Origin: Chryseobacterium pennipullorum
GTDB lineage: Bacteria; Bacteroidota; Bacteroidia; Flavobacteriales; Weeksellaceae
Assembly: GCF_003384725.1 (NCBI RefSeq)
Contig: NZ_QNVV01000007.1
Span: forward strand, 124,001-188,000
Direction of reading: 5' to 3'
Length of the DNA: 64,000 nt
Shown: positions 43,359-52,120 of the stretch, piece by piece
Position numbering within the stretch: position 1 is the first letter of the stretch
Layout: each line of letters opens with the position of its first letter
Translations under genes and position numbers: made by a program
Notes under the pieces: generated by a model
What the model saw: only the letters and a program-made list of their open reading frames with translations
Databases searched by the model: none
What the model was told of the DNA's origin: nothing

Positions 43359-43388
43359 CAAATGTATAAACTTTTTAATTACTCACAA
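43359..43388 (-). promoter_or_regulatory. ilv operon promoter (TTG - 19 bp - TACATTTG)
   Basis: On the minus strand TTG (43388-43386), a 19-bp spacer and TACATTTG (43366-43359). It is a very good match to the Bacteroidota -33/-7 promoter. The folP stop codon lies 7 bp upstream of the -33 element. Confidence 0.8.
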
Positions 43389-43394
43389 GTTTTT

Positions 43395-44270
43395 TTAACA
43401 TTTTTTATTTTTTTGTAAAAACTGTACCAAGGTTTCCTTTGTATGAGCGACATCATGAACCCTTAAAATTTTAGCTCCCTGCTCCAATACTCTCAAATGA
43501 AGCTTCTGGGTTTCTTCATTGATATCCAGCGGAGATTTTCCCAACGGCTTATAAATAAATGATTTTCGGGAAATGCCTATCAATAAAGGGAATCTTTCAA
43601 ATCCCAGATATTGAATTTCATCAATCATTTTCATCTGGTCTTCCACGGTTTTTCCGAAACCAAAACCAGGATCAAGAATGATATCTTTCACACCTTTTTG
43701 TAAAAGCTCAGATATTTTCTGCGAAAAATATCTGTTGACTTCCACTGTTATATCTTCAAATCTGATCTTATCATGCATGGTTTCGTACGAGGAATTTATA
43801 TGCATCAGGATGTACGGAAGTCCTGTCGCGGCCACTGTATCAAACATTTCCTGGTCATATTGCCCTCCCGAGATGTCATTGATCATATCGATGCCTTCAT
43901 TAAAACCGAATCTTACGGTTTCAGCATAAAAAGTATCCAGGGAAATCAATGCTTCTGGAAATTCTCTTTTAATCCGGCTGATCCTATTTCCGATTCTCCT
44001 TATTTCTTCGCCACTACTTAGAAATTCAGCTTTTGGACGGGTGGATTGCGGCCCTACATCAATAATTTCAGCACCTTCCTTTAACAGTTTTTCGGCATGT
44101 TGCAGTGCTGTTTTTTCTTCATTGAACTTTCCTCCGTCAGAGAAAGAATCCGGGGTAAGATTGAGGATTCCCATAATCTTTGGCGTGTCCAGTTGTATTA
44201 AACGGCCATTGCAGTTGATGGAGTAAGTTGGAGTCTCTGAGAGTTGGAGCATTTGAGAGTTAGAAAACAT
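43395..44270 (-). CDS. folP: Dihydropteroate synthase
   Basis: A 291-residue TIM-barrel enzyme joining p-aminobenzoate to dihydropterin pyrophosphate in folate synthesis. Signatures: MGILNLTPDSFSDGGKF (about residues 33-49), GAEIIDVGPQSTRP, MINDISGG, ILDPGFGFGKT and GISRKSF. It ends immediately upstream of the ilv promoter on the same strand. No terminator separates them, so some ilv transcription could come from folP readthrough. Sulfonamides target this enzyme. Confidence 0.96.
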   Translation of the reverse strand: MFSNSQMLQLSETPTYSINCNGRLIQLDTPKIMGILNLTPDSFSDGGKFNEEKTALQHAEKLLKEGAEIIDVGPQSTRPKAEFLSSGEEIRRIGNRISRIKREFPEALISLDTFYAETVRFGFNEGIDMINDISGGQYDQEMFDTVAATGLPYILMHINSSYETMHDKIRFEDITVEVNRYFSQKISELLQKGVKDIILDPGFGFGKTVEDQMKMIDEIQYLGFERFPLLIGISRKSFIYKPLGKSPLDINEETQKLHLRVLEQGAKILRVHDVAHTKETLVQFLQKNKKC

Positions 44271-44302
44271 GGAAATTATTATTGATAAATGATTTTGTAG
44301 TG

Positions 44303-44310
44303 CAAAATTA
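44303..44310 (-). promoter_or_regulatory. -7 box TAATTTTG of folP
   Basis: Matches TAnnTTTG on the minus strand, 32 nt before the ATG at 44270. Confidence 0.5.
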
Positions 44311-44498
44311 GTGATTTGTGAGTTTTAATGAAGATTTAGAAGCTGTAAATTAGAAATTAGAGGTTAGAAGCTGGAAGAATGACTTTTACATCTCCCTTAC
44401 TATCAAACTCCATAGCCCGCAGTGCAAGAAATCCCACTCTCAAAGCTTCTCACTTACAAACTCAGCGCTCCATATTCAAAAATCTAAAACCGAATTCG

Positions 44499-44506
44499 TA
44501 TATTTG
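44499..44506 (+). promoter_or_regulatory. -7 box TATATTTG of the DUF1599 operon
   Basis: Matches TAnnTTTG, 17 nt before the ATG at 44524. Confidence 0.5.
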
Positions 44507-44523
44507 GAAGATTAAGAAAATTT

Positions 44524-45090
44524 ATGCTAAAAACATCAGTACAGTTCGAGAAAGTTATCAGTGAATGCCGTGATCTTTTCGGTAAAAAATTAAAGGATTA
44601 TGGTGCAGCATGGAGGGTTTTAAGGCCTAGTTCCATTACAGATCAGATTTATATCAAGGTAAACAGGATCCGAACGCTGCAGATGACTGATCAAAAGATG
44701 GTAGATGAAAGTGAGGAAGATGAATTTATCGCAATTGTCAACTATTCTATCATTGGACTTATTCAGCTTGAGAAAGGCTTTTCCAATGATTTTAATGAAA
44801 ATAAAGAAGAAATATTAGCTCTTTATGACCGATATGCCAATGAAGCCAAAGCCTTGATGGAAAGAAAAAACCATGATTATGGTGAGGCATGGAGGGATAT
44901 GAGAATTTCTTCGATTACAGATCTTATCTATCAAAAAGTACTGAGAACCAAACAGATTGAAGACAATCAGGGGAAAACTATCGCTTCAGAAGGTCTTGAC
45001 GCCAACTATTTTGATATGCTAAATTACGCTGTCTTCTGCCTGATTAAATTTTCGGAAAAAGAGAATCAATTCGAACCCAAAACTATTTAA
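44524..45090 (+). CDS. DUF1599 (nucleotide-modification-associated) protein
   Basis: A 188-residue protein of two similar halves: KDYGAAWRVLRPSSITDQIY (about residues 21-40) and HDYGEAWRDMRISSITDLIY (about 117-136), each followed by a K-V-x-R-x-x-x-x-Q helix. This is the DUF1599 family (also called nucleotide-modification-associated domain 1). Its exact function is unknown. It is the first gene of a tight plus-strand run (next start 1 bp after the stop) and has its own promoter box. Confidence 0.85.
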   Translation: MLKTSVQFEKVISECRDLFGKKLKDYGAAWRVLRPSSITDQIYIKVNRIRTLQMTDQKMVDESEEDEFIAIVNYSIIGLIQLEKGFSNDFNENKEEILALYDRYANEAKALMERKNHDYGEAWRDMRISSITDLIYQKVLRTKQIEDNQGKTIASEGLDANYFDMLNYAVFCLIKFSEKENQFEPKTI

Positions 45091-45091
45091 T

Positions 45092-46201
45092 ATGATCAAA
45101 GGTTTATTACGCTTTATTATTGCAGTCATTTTTATCCTTTCGGGCTTTGTGAAAGCTGTGGATCTTGTAGGTTTTTCTTTCAAAATGGAAGAATATTTTT
45201 CTCCTGCTGTTTTTAACATGCCATTTTTTGAAAAATTTGCATTGCTTTTTTCAATTATTGTCGTGGTCCTGGAATTGTTCCTGGGGTGTATGCTGCTTCT
45301 GAAAATAAAGCTGAAATTTACCTTGTCAACATTAATTGCCCTTTGTGTTTTCTTTGGATTCCTAACCTTCTACTCTGCCTATTTCAATGTAGTGACGGAT
45401 TGCGGCTGCTTCGGAGATGCTGTTAAATTCACTCCTTGGCAAAGTTTCTTTAAAGATGTAGCACTTCTGGTGGGACTTATTATTCTTTTTGTATTGTACC
45501 GAAAAGAATTCCGTAAAAAGGATGAATATAGCAATGACAGAACAGAATCTTCAGGAAAGTTCAAATATTATATTTTAGGAGCTTTCTCTTTGATCATGAT
45601 CTATATTATGGCCCAGGGAATTATGCATGAACCGCTCATTGATTTCCGTGATTATAAAATCGGAACGGATATTAGAGGGGAAAAAGAAAAAATCAACAAA
45701 AACCCTTCGGAATACAAAACGTTTTATTCTCTGAAAAATGAGAAAACAGGTGAGTCTCTGAAAGTTAACCAGGATGATTACATTAAAGAAACAAAATATT
45801 GGGCAGAAGGTTCTCCATGGAAAATTGAGGAAGGAAAAAATGAATCTGTGCTGGTAAAAGAGGGCTATAAATCTGAGATTGTCAAGTTTAAGATTGAAGA
45901 TCCGACAGGAGTGGATCTCACAGACGAAATCATCCATGCACCAAAAGCAATTTTAATATTCTCCTACCATCCTAAAGAGGTTTCTGCTGATCTTCTTCAG
46001 AAAGTGGAAGCTAAAGTAAATGCGCAGAAAGGAATACTTATTTATGGAGTTTCAACCGATCAGAATACTTTTAAAACCATTAAAAATGCAATGATGGATG
46101 GTACTGCCATTAAAACCATTGCAAGAAGCAACCCTTTTGTTCTGATTTTGGAAAACGGAAAAATTATTGACAAGCAGCCAGCTAAAGATTATATTGAATA
46201 A
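45092..46201 (+). CDS. BT_3928-like membrane protein (DoxX/MauE-type plus thioredoxin-like tail)
   Basis: A 369-residue protein. Residues 1-140 hold four membrane helices of the DoxX/MauE kind, beginning GLLRFIIAVIFILSGFVKAV, with the conserved TDCGCFGD at about 107-114. A fifth helix follows at about 155-172. The C-terminal part (about 225-369) has a thioredoxin-like pattern (AILIFSYHPKEVSADLLQKV, then NPFVLILENGKII) but no CxxC. It fits the Bacteroidota BT_3928 family of unknown function. It is probably involved in redox or quinone-linked envelope chemistry by analogy with MauE/VKOR-like proteins (inference). Confidence 0.8.
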   Translation: MIKGLLRFIIAVIFILSGFVKAVDLVGFSFKMEEYFSPAVFNMPFFEKFALLFSIIVVVLELFLGCMLLLKIKLKFTLSTLIALCVFFGFLTFYSAYFNVVTDCGCFGDAVKFTPWQSFFKDVALLVGLIILFVLYRKEFRKKDEYSNDRTESSGKFKYYILGAFSLIMIYIMAQGIMHEPLIDFRDYKIGTDIRGEKEKINKNPSEYKTFYSLKNEKTGESLKVNQDDYIKETKYWAEGSPWKIEEGKNESVLVKEGYKSEIVKFKIEDPTGVDLTDEIIHAPKAILIFSYHPKEVSADLLQKVEAKVNAQKGILIYGVSTDQNTFKTIKNAMMDGTAIKTIARSNPFVLILENGKIIDKQPAKDYIE

Positions 46202-46209
46202 GCCAAGTT

Positions 46210-46881
46210 ATGGAATCAAATTTTGAATATATCAGCGGAAATTATATTACAGAAGAAAGGCTATGTGATATAACGGAAATCACGAAGGATACACTAAATG
46301 TACTTATTAAAAATCGTCTGGTTCCGGAAGCTTCTTATGTAGTTACCAGAAGTATAAAAATAACCTCTCCTCTTAATGATGAATTTGAAACTGAAATTAC
46401 GGAGAAGTACTTTAGCAAAAACTGTGTTTCATTGATTGAGAAGAATAAAGAAACGAAAGATTTTCATGAATATAAAACAGAATTCAGAGAAAAATTCATT
46501 CAAAATCTCATGAAACATCCTGACAAAAATTTTGCCTATCATAATGCTTTTAATAATGATCAGGAAAAACTCGAAGAGATCTTTGAGAGTGAATGGGAAG
46601 CTTATTGTAACGGGATATATGGAATATGTACCATAAATTCTACTGAAGAAGAAATTGTAAGGAAGGAAATTGCCGTAAAAAAATTAATACATTTCAACAC
46701 CTTGCTTTCTCAAAAAACACTGAATGAAAATGAGATTGAGGAACTCATACAGCTGAATAAAGAATTCAACGAAGTTGCTGAGAGATTTGCCCCTTACCAA
46801 AGAGCATCCAGTAGCAGAGGGAAATACCTCGACAAAATTTTAGAAGACAATAGCTTAGGCTATTTAATAAAGAAATATTAA
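46210..46881 (+). CDS. Hypothetical protein, possibly DUF6058-like
   Basis: A 223-residue soluble, Glu/Lys-rich helical protein, with no signal or membrane segment. The N-terminal helix-turn-helix-like stretch LCDITEITKDTLNVLIKNRL is followed by VPEASYVV, somewhat like DUF6058 proteins, but I am not certain. Co-linear with the BT_3928-like gene (8 bp upstream) and the TerB-like gene (4 bp downstream), so it is probably in the same transcript. Function unknown. Confidence 0.6.
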   Translation: MESNFEYISGNYITEERLCDITEITKDTLNVLIKNRLVPEASYVVTRSIKITSPLNDEFETEITEKYFSKNCVSLIEKNKETKDFHEYKTEFREKFIQNLMKHPDKNFAYHNAFNNDQEKLEEIFESEWEAYCNGIYGICTINSTEEEIVRKEIAVKKLIHFNTLLSQKTLNENEIEELIQLNKEFNEVAERFAPYQRASSSRGKYLDKILEDNSLGYLIKKY

Positions 46882-46885
46882 CATT

Positions 46886-47233
46886 ATGCAAAAATCAAAT
46901 AAATCTATCGCCGGTTACCACTTATTAATGATCCTTTCTTCTGTAGACGGAGAATTCGCCCCTGAAGAAGGAATGTTGGTACAACAATATCTGGCAGATG
47001 AGTTTCCATTCAGAATGAACCTGGATAACGAGCTTGACACCCTTGCTCTTTTACAGCCTGAGGAGTGGAAAGATCACTTTGAATTCCATGGAAGATGCTT
47101 CCTTGATGATTCTACTGAAGATGAACGTATAAAGTTTGCTCAGTTTGCCAAATCTCTGATTAAAGCAGACAATAAGGTCACCGAGGAAGAACACACTTTT
47201 TATGTTTTACTGAAAAACTTATGGGGATTATAA
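46886..47233 (+). CDS. TerB-like small protein
   Basis: A 115-residue helical protein: HLLMILSSVDGEFAPEEGML (about residues 12-31) is typical of the first helices of TerB/tellurite-resistance-like domains (LLxxIAxADGxxxxEE). The last third, FAKSLIKADNKVTEEEHTFY, repeats the ADG-x-x-x-x-EE pattern. These two acidic pairs are the usual metal-binding positions of TerB. The gene ends the tight run that starts at 44524; the oligopeptidase begins 23 bp later. Confidence 0.72.
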   Translation: MQKSNKSIAGYHLLMILSSVDGEFAPEEGMLVQQYLADEFPFRMNLDNELDTLALLQPEEWKDHFEFHGRCFLDDSTEDERIKFAQFAKSLIKADNKVTEEEHTFYVLLKNLWGL

Positions 47234-47256
47234 TTTCTTCCTAAATCAAAAAAAAC

Positions 47257-49383
47257 ATGAAAAAAATTTATCTAGGACTATTAGTAATGAGTGCATCCAC
47301 ATTTCAATCTCAGAAATTTCCGGGCCTGAAAGCCCCCGTTGCAGAAAAGCAGGAACACATCAGAGAAATCCATGGTGATAAGGTCAATGATCCTTATTAC
47401 TGGATGATCGATTATTTTAAAAAAGGAAAAGATTCTACCAAAGTTGTTGATTATTTAAAGGCTGAAAACACCTATTGGGAAGGCATGATGAAAGATACAG
47501 AACCTTTCAGAGAAAAGCTTTTCCAGGAAATGAAAGCTAGAATCAAAGAGAAAGATGAGTCTGTTCCGGTTTTCAAAAACGGATATTATTATTACACCCG
47601 TACAGAAGTGGGAAAACAATATTTTAAGTATTGTAGAAAAAAAGGAAGTCTTACGGCTCCAGAAGAAATTCTTCTGGATGTTGACAAGCAGGCTGAAGGA
47701 CATTCCTATTATTCGGCCTCAGGATTTAGTATCAGTCCGGATAATACAAAAATGATTTATGGGGTGGATGATGTATCCCGAAGACAATATAAATTATTTC
47801 TAAAAGATCTCTCAACAGGGAAAACCATTGATCTTGGTATTAAAAATACAACAGGATCAGCCACCTGGGCAAATGATAACAAAACGATATTTTATACCTC
47901 CAAGAACCCGGAAACTCTTTTAACGGAAAAGATTTTCAGACATGCTCTGGGAACAAATTCGTCAAAGGATGCTCTTGTATATGAGGAAAAGGATAAAACC
48001 AACTATATTGGGGTAGGAAAATCCAAGAATGAGAAGTTCATTATGATCTATTCTCAGGCTACCACTTCTTCCGAAACCAGATATCTTGATGCCAATGATC
48101 CTAACGGAACATTTAGGGTTTTCCAACCTAGAATAAAAGACGTCCTGTACGATGTTACTCCACTGGAAGATAAATTTTTAATTACCACTAATAAAGATGC
48201 TCTTAACTTTAAAATTGTAGAAACTCCTTTAAACAAAACAGGTGTTGAGAACTGGAAAGATTTTATTCCCCACAGAAAAGAGGTTCTGATGGAGGGAATT
48301 ACCGAGTTTAAGAATTATCTGGTATTCAGTGAGAGACAAAACGGGCTTTCTCAATTGATGATCTATGACAGAAAAACAGGTAAAAAAGACTTTCTGAAAT
48401 TTGATGAAGCTGCTTATACTGTTTATCCATCAGGAAATCCAGAGTATAACACAGATAATTTCCGTTTCGGATATACTTCCATGATTACACCAAGTTCTCA
48501 GTATGAACAGGATTTAAAAACCGGTAAAAGAAATCTTTTGAAACAGCAGGAAGTTCTGGGCGGCTATAATAAAGATCTTTATACAACAGAAAGACTTTTT
48601 GCCACCGCAAAAGATGGAACCCGGATTCCAATATCTATTGTTTACAAAAAAGGATTAAAAAAAGAAGGGAACAATCCACTTCTTCTTTATGCTTACGGTT
48701 CGTACGGAAGCTCTATGGATGCTACATTCAGCAGCACAAGACTGAGTCTTCTGGATAGAGGTTTTGCCTATGCTATTGCTCATATCCGTGGCGGTCAGGA
48801 AATGGGAAGACAATGGTATGAAGACGGGAAAATGATGAAAAAGAAAAACACATTTACCGATTTCATTGATGCCGGAGAATATCTTGTGAAAGAAAAATAT
48901 ACATCGCCTAAACATTTATATGCTCAGGGAGGAAGTGCCGGAGGATTGTTAATGGGAGCTATCGCTAATATGGGCCCTGGCCTTTGGAATGGTGTTATTT
49001 CACAGGTTCCTTTTGTAGACGTTGTCAATACCATGCTTGACACCAGTATTCCTTTGACAACCAACGAATATGATGAATGGGGTAATCCTAACAATAAGGA
49101 GGCTTATCTCTATATGAAATCTTATTCTCCGTATGAAAATATCGAAAAGAAAAACTATCCGAATCTGTTGGTAACAACAGGGCTGCATGATTCTCAGGTT
49201 CAGTATTTTGAACCTGCAAAATGGGTTGCTAAACTAAGAGATATGAAAACGGATAAAAACGTATTATTATTAAAAACAGACATGGACTACGGTCATGGAG
49301 GAGCTTCCGGAAGATTTGATTATCTGAAGGATCTTGCTTTGGTATATGCTTTCATGTTTAAATTGGAAGGGATTAATAAATAA
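47257..49383 (+). CDS. Prolyl oligopeptidase family protease (oligopeptidase B type), exported
   Basis: A 708-residue S9A serine peptidase. N-terminal signal MKKIYLGLLVMSASTFQSQK; beta-propeller from about residue 70 to 420 (DDPYYWM-like NDPYYWMIDY at about 46). The catalytic domain has the nucleophile in GGSAGGLLMG, Asp in TGLHDSQVQYFEP and His in DYGHGGASGRF. S9 enzymes cleave short peptides after basic or proline residues; the sequence MDYGHGG and overall length are those of oligopeptidase B. It probably acts in the periplasm. Confidence 0.92.
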   Translation: MKKIYLGLLVMSASTFQSQKFPGLKAPVAEKQEHIREIHGDKVNDPYYWMIDYFKKGKDSTKVVDYLKAENTYWEGMMKDTEPFREKLFQEMKARIKEKDESVPVFKNGYYYYTRTEVGKQYFKYCRKKGSLTAPEEILLDVDKQAEGHSYYSASGFSISPDNTKMIYGVDDVSRRQYKLFLKDLSTGKTIDLGIKNTTGSATWANDNKTIFYTSKNPETLLTEKIFRHALGTNSSKDALVYEEKDKTNYIGVGKSKNEKFIMIYSQATTSSETRYLDANDPNGTFRVFQPRIKDVLYDVTPLEDKFLITTNKDALNFKIVETPLNKTGVENWKDFIPHRKEVLMEGITEFKNYLVFSERQNGLSQLMIYDRKTGKKDFLKFDEAAYTVYPSGNPEYNTDNFRFGYTSMITPSSQYEQDLKTGKRNLLKQQEVLGGYNKDLYTTERLFATAKDGTRIPISIVYKKGLKKEGNNPLLLYAYGSYGSSMDATFSSTRLSLLDRGFAYAIAHIRGGQEMGRQWYEDGKMMKKKNTFTDFIDAGEYLVKEKYTSPKHLYAQGGSAGGLLMGAIANMGPGLWNGVISQVPFVDVVNTMLDTSIPLTTNEYDEWGNPNNKEAYLYMKSYSPYENIEKKNYPNLLVTTGLHDSQVQYFEPAKWVAKLRDMKTDKNVLLLKTDMDYGHGGASGRFDYLKDLALVYAFMFKLEGINK

Positions 49384-49465
49384 GGTTCCCGCAGATTTTG
49401 CAGATCACGCAGATGCAAAGTAAAAATTTAATTAAAAAGTAAAATAAATCAATATAATAAATCTT

Positions 49466-50224
49466 ATGAGAAGAAAAATAGTTGCAGGCAACTGGAAAAT
49501 GAACAAAAATGTAATTGATGCACAACAATTAATGATTCAGTTACTAAGCTATAAAAACAACACTACGACCAACTGTGAGGTTTGGATCGCTCCACCATCT
49601 TTATACTTAATGATGGCTAAAGACATCTTTGAAAAGGATGAAATTGGAGTATTCTCTCAGGACATGAGCGAGCACGAAAGTGGTGCTTATACAGGAGAAA
49701 TTTCTGCTGATATGCTGGAATCTATCGATGCTACAGGATCATTGATCGGGCACTCTGAAAGAAGACAGTATCACGGAGAAACAGATTCACACTGCAACAG
49801 AAAGATCAAATTGGCTTTAGATAAGGGGCTTACCCCAATCTATTGCAACGGGGAAACTCTTGAGCAAAGAAAAGCAGGACAGCACCTGGAGGTAGTAAAA
49901 AACCAAACTGAAGTCGCTCTTTTCACTCTTTCACCAGAGGAGATTAAAAAAGTAGTGATTGCTTACGAACCGGTTTGGGCTATCGGAACCGGAGAAACAG
50001 CTAGTCCAGAACAGGCTCAGGAAATTCACGCTCACATCAGAAATATCATTGCCGGAAAGTATGGCAAGGACGTTGCTGACGAAATTTCTATCCTATATGG
50101 AGGTTCTGTAAAACCAGATAATGCTAAAGAGATCTTCTCACAACCTGATATCGACGGAGGTCTTATTGGAGGAGCAGCCTTAAAGCTGGAAGATTTCTCT
50201 AAGATTATCGAAGCTTTTAATTAA
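49466..50224 (+). CDS. tpiA: Triosephosphate isomerase
   Basis: A 252-residue TIM-barrel enzyme of glycolysis. The active-site Lys11 is in GNWKMNK, His in IGHSERR (about residue 95), Glu in AYEPVWAIGTG (about 168) and the phosphate loop in LYGGSVKPDN. A strong terminator follows. Confidence 0.97.
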   Translation: MRRKIVAGNWKMNKNVIDAQQLMIQLLSYKNNTTTNCEVWIAPPSLYLMMAKDIFEKDEIGVFSQDMSEHESGAYTGEISADMLESIDATGSLIGHSERRQYHGETDSHCNRKIKLALDKGLTPIYCNGETLEQRKAGQHLEVVKNQTEVALFTLSPEEIKKVVIAYEPVWAIGTGETASPEQAQEIHAHIRNIIAGKYGKDVADEISILYGGSVKPDNAKEIFSQPDIDGGLIGGAALKLEDFSKIIEAFN

Positions 50225-50291
50225 TATTGAAACATATCCTCTTCACTAAAGCTGATTTAAAGATACCTTTAGTGCATACAGTAAACAATCA

Positions 50292-50326
50292 AAAACGGCG
50301 GAACCTTTGGTTCTGCCGTTTTCTTT
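50292..50326. terminator. Bidirectional terminator between tpiA and the phytase-like gene
   Basis: AAACGGCGGAACC / GGTTCTGCCGTTT stem (one G-U pair), loop TTT, flanked by A run and TTTTCTTT, so it works in both directions. Confidence 0.85.
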
Positions 50327-50339
50327 AAAAAAAATCTAA

Positions 50340-51602
50340 TTACTGAATATCGACTATATACATAGTTCCTTTATCTACTTTTCCCGTTTTAGGTAAAACT
50401 TTAGCTTTTGCATTTCCACCTCCGTCATCCACTACGCCAAAATCATCATCATTGAAGACGGCCAGCTTATTATTTCCTAAATACACAATTCCCTCAAATT
50501 TATCATGCTCATATCCCAGTTTGGCTACGAGATCTACTGCCAGCGTTTTAGAGACAGGTTTTATACCGGAATTTGTAATTTCATCCCATGTACACTGTTC
50601 CAATGCTTTATTATTAATTTTCATTCCATCCACCGCAGCAATATCGGTCCCGTTCACATCAGAGGCTCCACTTATGTTGATCCTGTATACTTTTTTAATT
50701 CCTCCTTGTGATCCAAAATTACCATCTCTTTCGATGACAAGAAATTCAGTATTGCTCAATGCAGTAATATCACATACCGAATCAGAAGCTCCGCCGTCCT
50801 GTCTGTATAAAAACTGTTTCGTCTTGCCGGTAGCAATATCAAAAGTTACAATTCTTGTTAACGTAGTATTGGTTGCTAAAGCTTTGGAAGGTACAAACAT
50901 CATCGACTGCATGGTTCCAACAAGTGTTTTTCCGTCCGGGGTAATACAAAGTCCCTCCATTCCCCTGTTGGCTCTCCTTTTGGCCAGAACAGCAGGCAAT
51001 TTTCTCGTTCCGGTATTGACACCGATAGGACTGATCCTTTCCATTTCCACTCCTTCTGCACTGTAGTGTACAATATGAGGTCCGTATTCATCAGAAACCC
51101 AGAAAGTACCGTCGGCAGCAGCTACAAGACTCTCACTGTCCAGTCCATATTTGTCAGTACCCAGTACATTTCCTGAAGCATCGTAAGCAACTTCACCGGT
51201 ACTTCCCATTCCTGCAGGGTTAGGAAGACCGGTTATAGCCTGACCTGACGGATTTTTAAGTTTAATATATTTAATCACCTCAATATTTCCTTCCGCATTG
51301 ATTTTAAAATGCATAATAGTCGGTGTAAAATCAGGGGCCAGAAATTTCTTTCCGTTAAGGTAATCCGTATTAGGACCCCTGTCCGTAATGACATAAAATT
51401 CACCCTTTCTCGTAGGATGTGCTGCTGCTCCGGAGCCAAACCCACCATTAATAACGTCTATCCCGTTTACGGTAGCAAGTTTGGAAAAAGGAAATTCCTG
51501 CGGGAGTTTAGAATAATTGAGATCCTGGTTATTAGCTGCATCATCATCTTTACATGAGCCCAGCGCAGCCAACAACAATACAGATAGGAATATTCTTTTC
51601 AT
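50340..51602 (-). CDS. Phytase-like esterase domain lipoprotein
   Basis: A 420-residue lipoprotein (MKRIFLSVLLLAALGSC, Cys17). The mature part has the pattern of the esterase-like activity of phytase family (PF13449-type propeller): YVITDRGPNTDYLNG, WVSDEYGPHIVHYSAEG, and NRGMEGLCITPDGKTLVGTM. Asp/Glu residues in TDRGP and SDEYGP are the conserved ones. It may hydrolyse phosphate or other esters on the cell surface. A TATTTTCG box at 51626-51619 is a possible promoter (TTCG instead of TTTG). The convergent tpiA gene shares its terminator. Confidence 0.85.
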   Translation of the reverse strand: MKRIFLSVLLLAALGSCKDDDAANNQDLNYSKLPQEFPFSKLATVNGIDVINGGFGSGAAAHPTRKGEFYVITDRGPNTDYLNGKKFLAPDFTPTIMHFKINAEGNIEVIKYIKLKNPSGQAITGLPNPAGMGSTGEVAYDASGNVLGTDKYGLDSESLVAAADGTFWVSDEYGPHIVHYSAEGVEMERISPIGVNTGTRKLPAVLAKRRANRGMEGLCITPDGKTLVGTMQSMMFVPSKALATNTTLTRIVTFDIATGKTKQFLYRQDGGASDSVCDITALSNTEFLVIERDGNFGSQGGIKKVYRINISGASDVNGTDIAAVDGMKINNKALEQCTWDEITNSGIKPVSKTLAVDLVAKLGYEHDKFEGIVYLGNNKLAVFNDDDFGVVDDGGGNAKAKVLPKTGKVDKGTMYIVDIQ

Positions 51603-51618
51603 ATATATTTTTATGGCG

Positions 51619-51626
51619 CGAAAATA
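51619..51626 (-). promoter_or_regulatory. Variant -7 box TATTTTCG of the phytase-like gene
   Basis: Seven of eight bases match TAnnTTTG on the minus strand, 16 nt before the ATG at 51602. Confidence 0.35.
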
Positions 51627-51857
51627 TAAATTGATTATAAACTGATCTTAAATCGAATGATAATTATACTTTAACAATAAACCCATAACATGAATTCAAT
51701 ATAAACACCGTTTACCTCCGAACATTATGAAAATAAAAACAACCAATCATATTCTTTAATAATTTAAAAAAGACCATTCCTTCTAAAAGCTTACTAAACA
51801 CTTCGATATCGTGAAAAAAGAAAAATAATTCACAAAACAGGGTCCAGATTTATATGA

Positions 51858-51865
51858 TATATTTG
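51858..51865 (+). promoter_or_regulatory. -7 box TATATTTG ahead of the cobalamin riboswitch
   Basis: Matches TAnnTTTG. Transcription would start near 51869-51871, exactly where the riboswitch sequence begins. Confidence 0.55.
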
Positions 51866-51869
51866 CAGC

Positions 51870-52045
51870 GTTGTAAGGCTGAACAAAGTTCATTAATAGG
51901 GAATCAAGTGCGAATATTATTCAATTCTTGGGCTGTACCCGCAACTGTAAGCTGTTTTACTTATACGTCATCATACCACTGGATCACTGTCCGGGAAGGT
52001 CGTCATAAGATGCAAGCCAGGAGACCTGCCTTCCAATATATTACT
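51870..52045 (+). promoter_or_regulatory. Cobalamin (B12) riboswitch
   Basis: The conserved blocks appear in order: AGGGAATCAAGTGCGA (51898-51913), GGGCTGTACCCGCAACTGTA (51930-51949), CACTG near 51974-51980 with GGGAAGG (51983-51989), and the B12 box GCAAGCCAGGAGACCTGCC at 52012-52030. This is the class I adenosylcobalamin aptamer that shuts down expression when cobalamin is plentiful. Downstream, CTTCAGAT (52044-52051) and ATCTGAAG (52076-52083) can form an 8-bp hairpin that may belong to the expression platform. The only gene behind it is the T9SS protein at 52121. Confidence 0.92.
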
Positions 52046-52120
52046 TCAGATCAATACTGTAGAGATGTGCTTTCTATCTGAAGATAAGTTTCGGGAATAA
52101 AACTTTAATTTAATGATATC

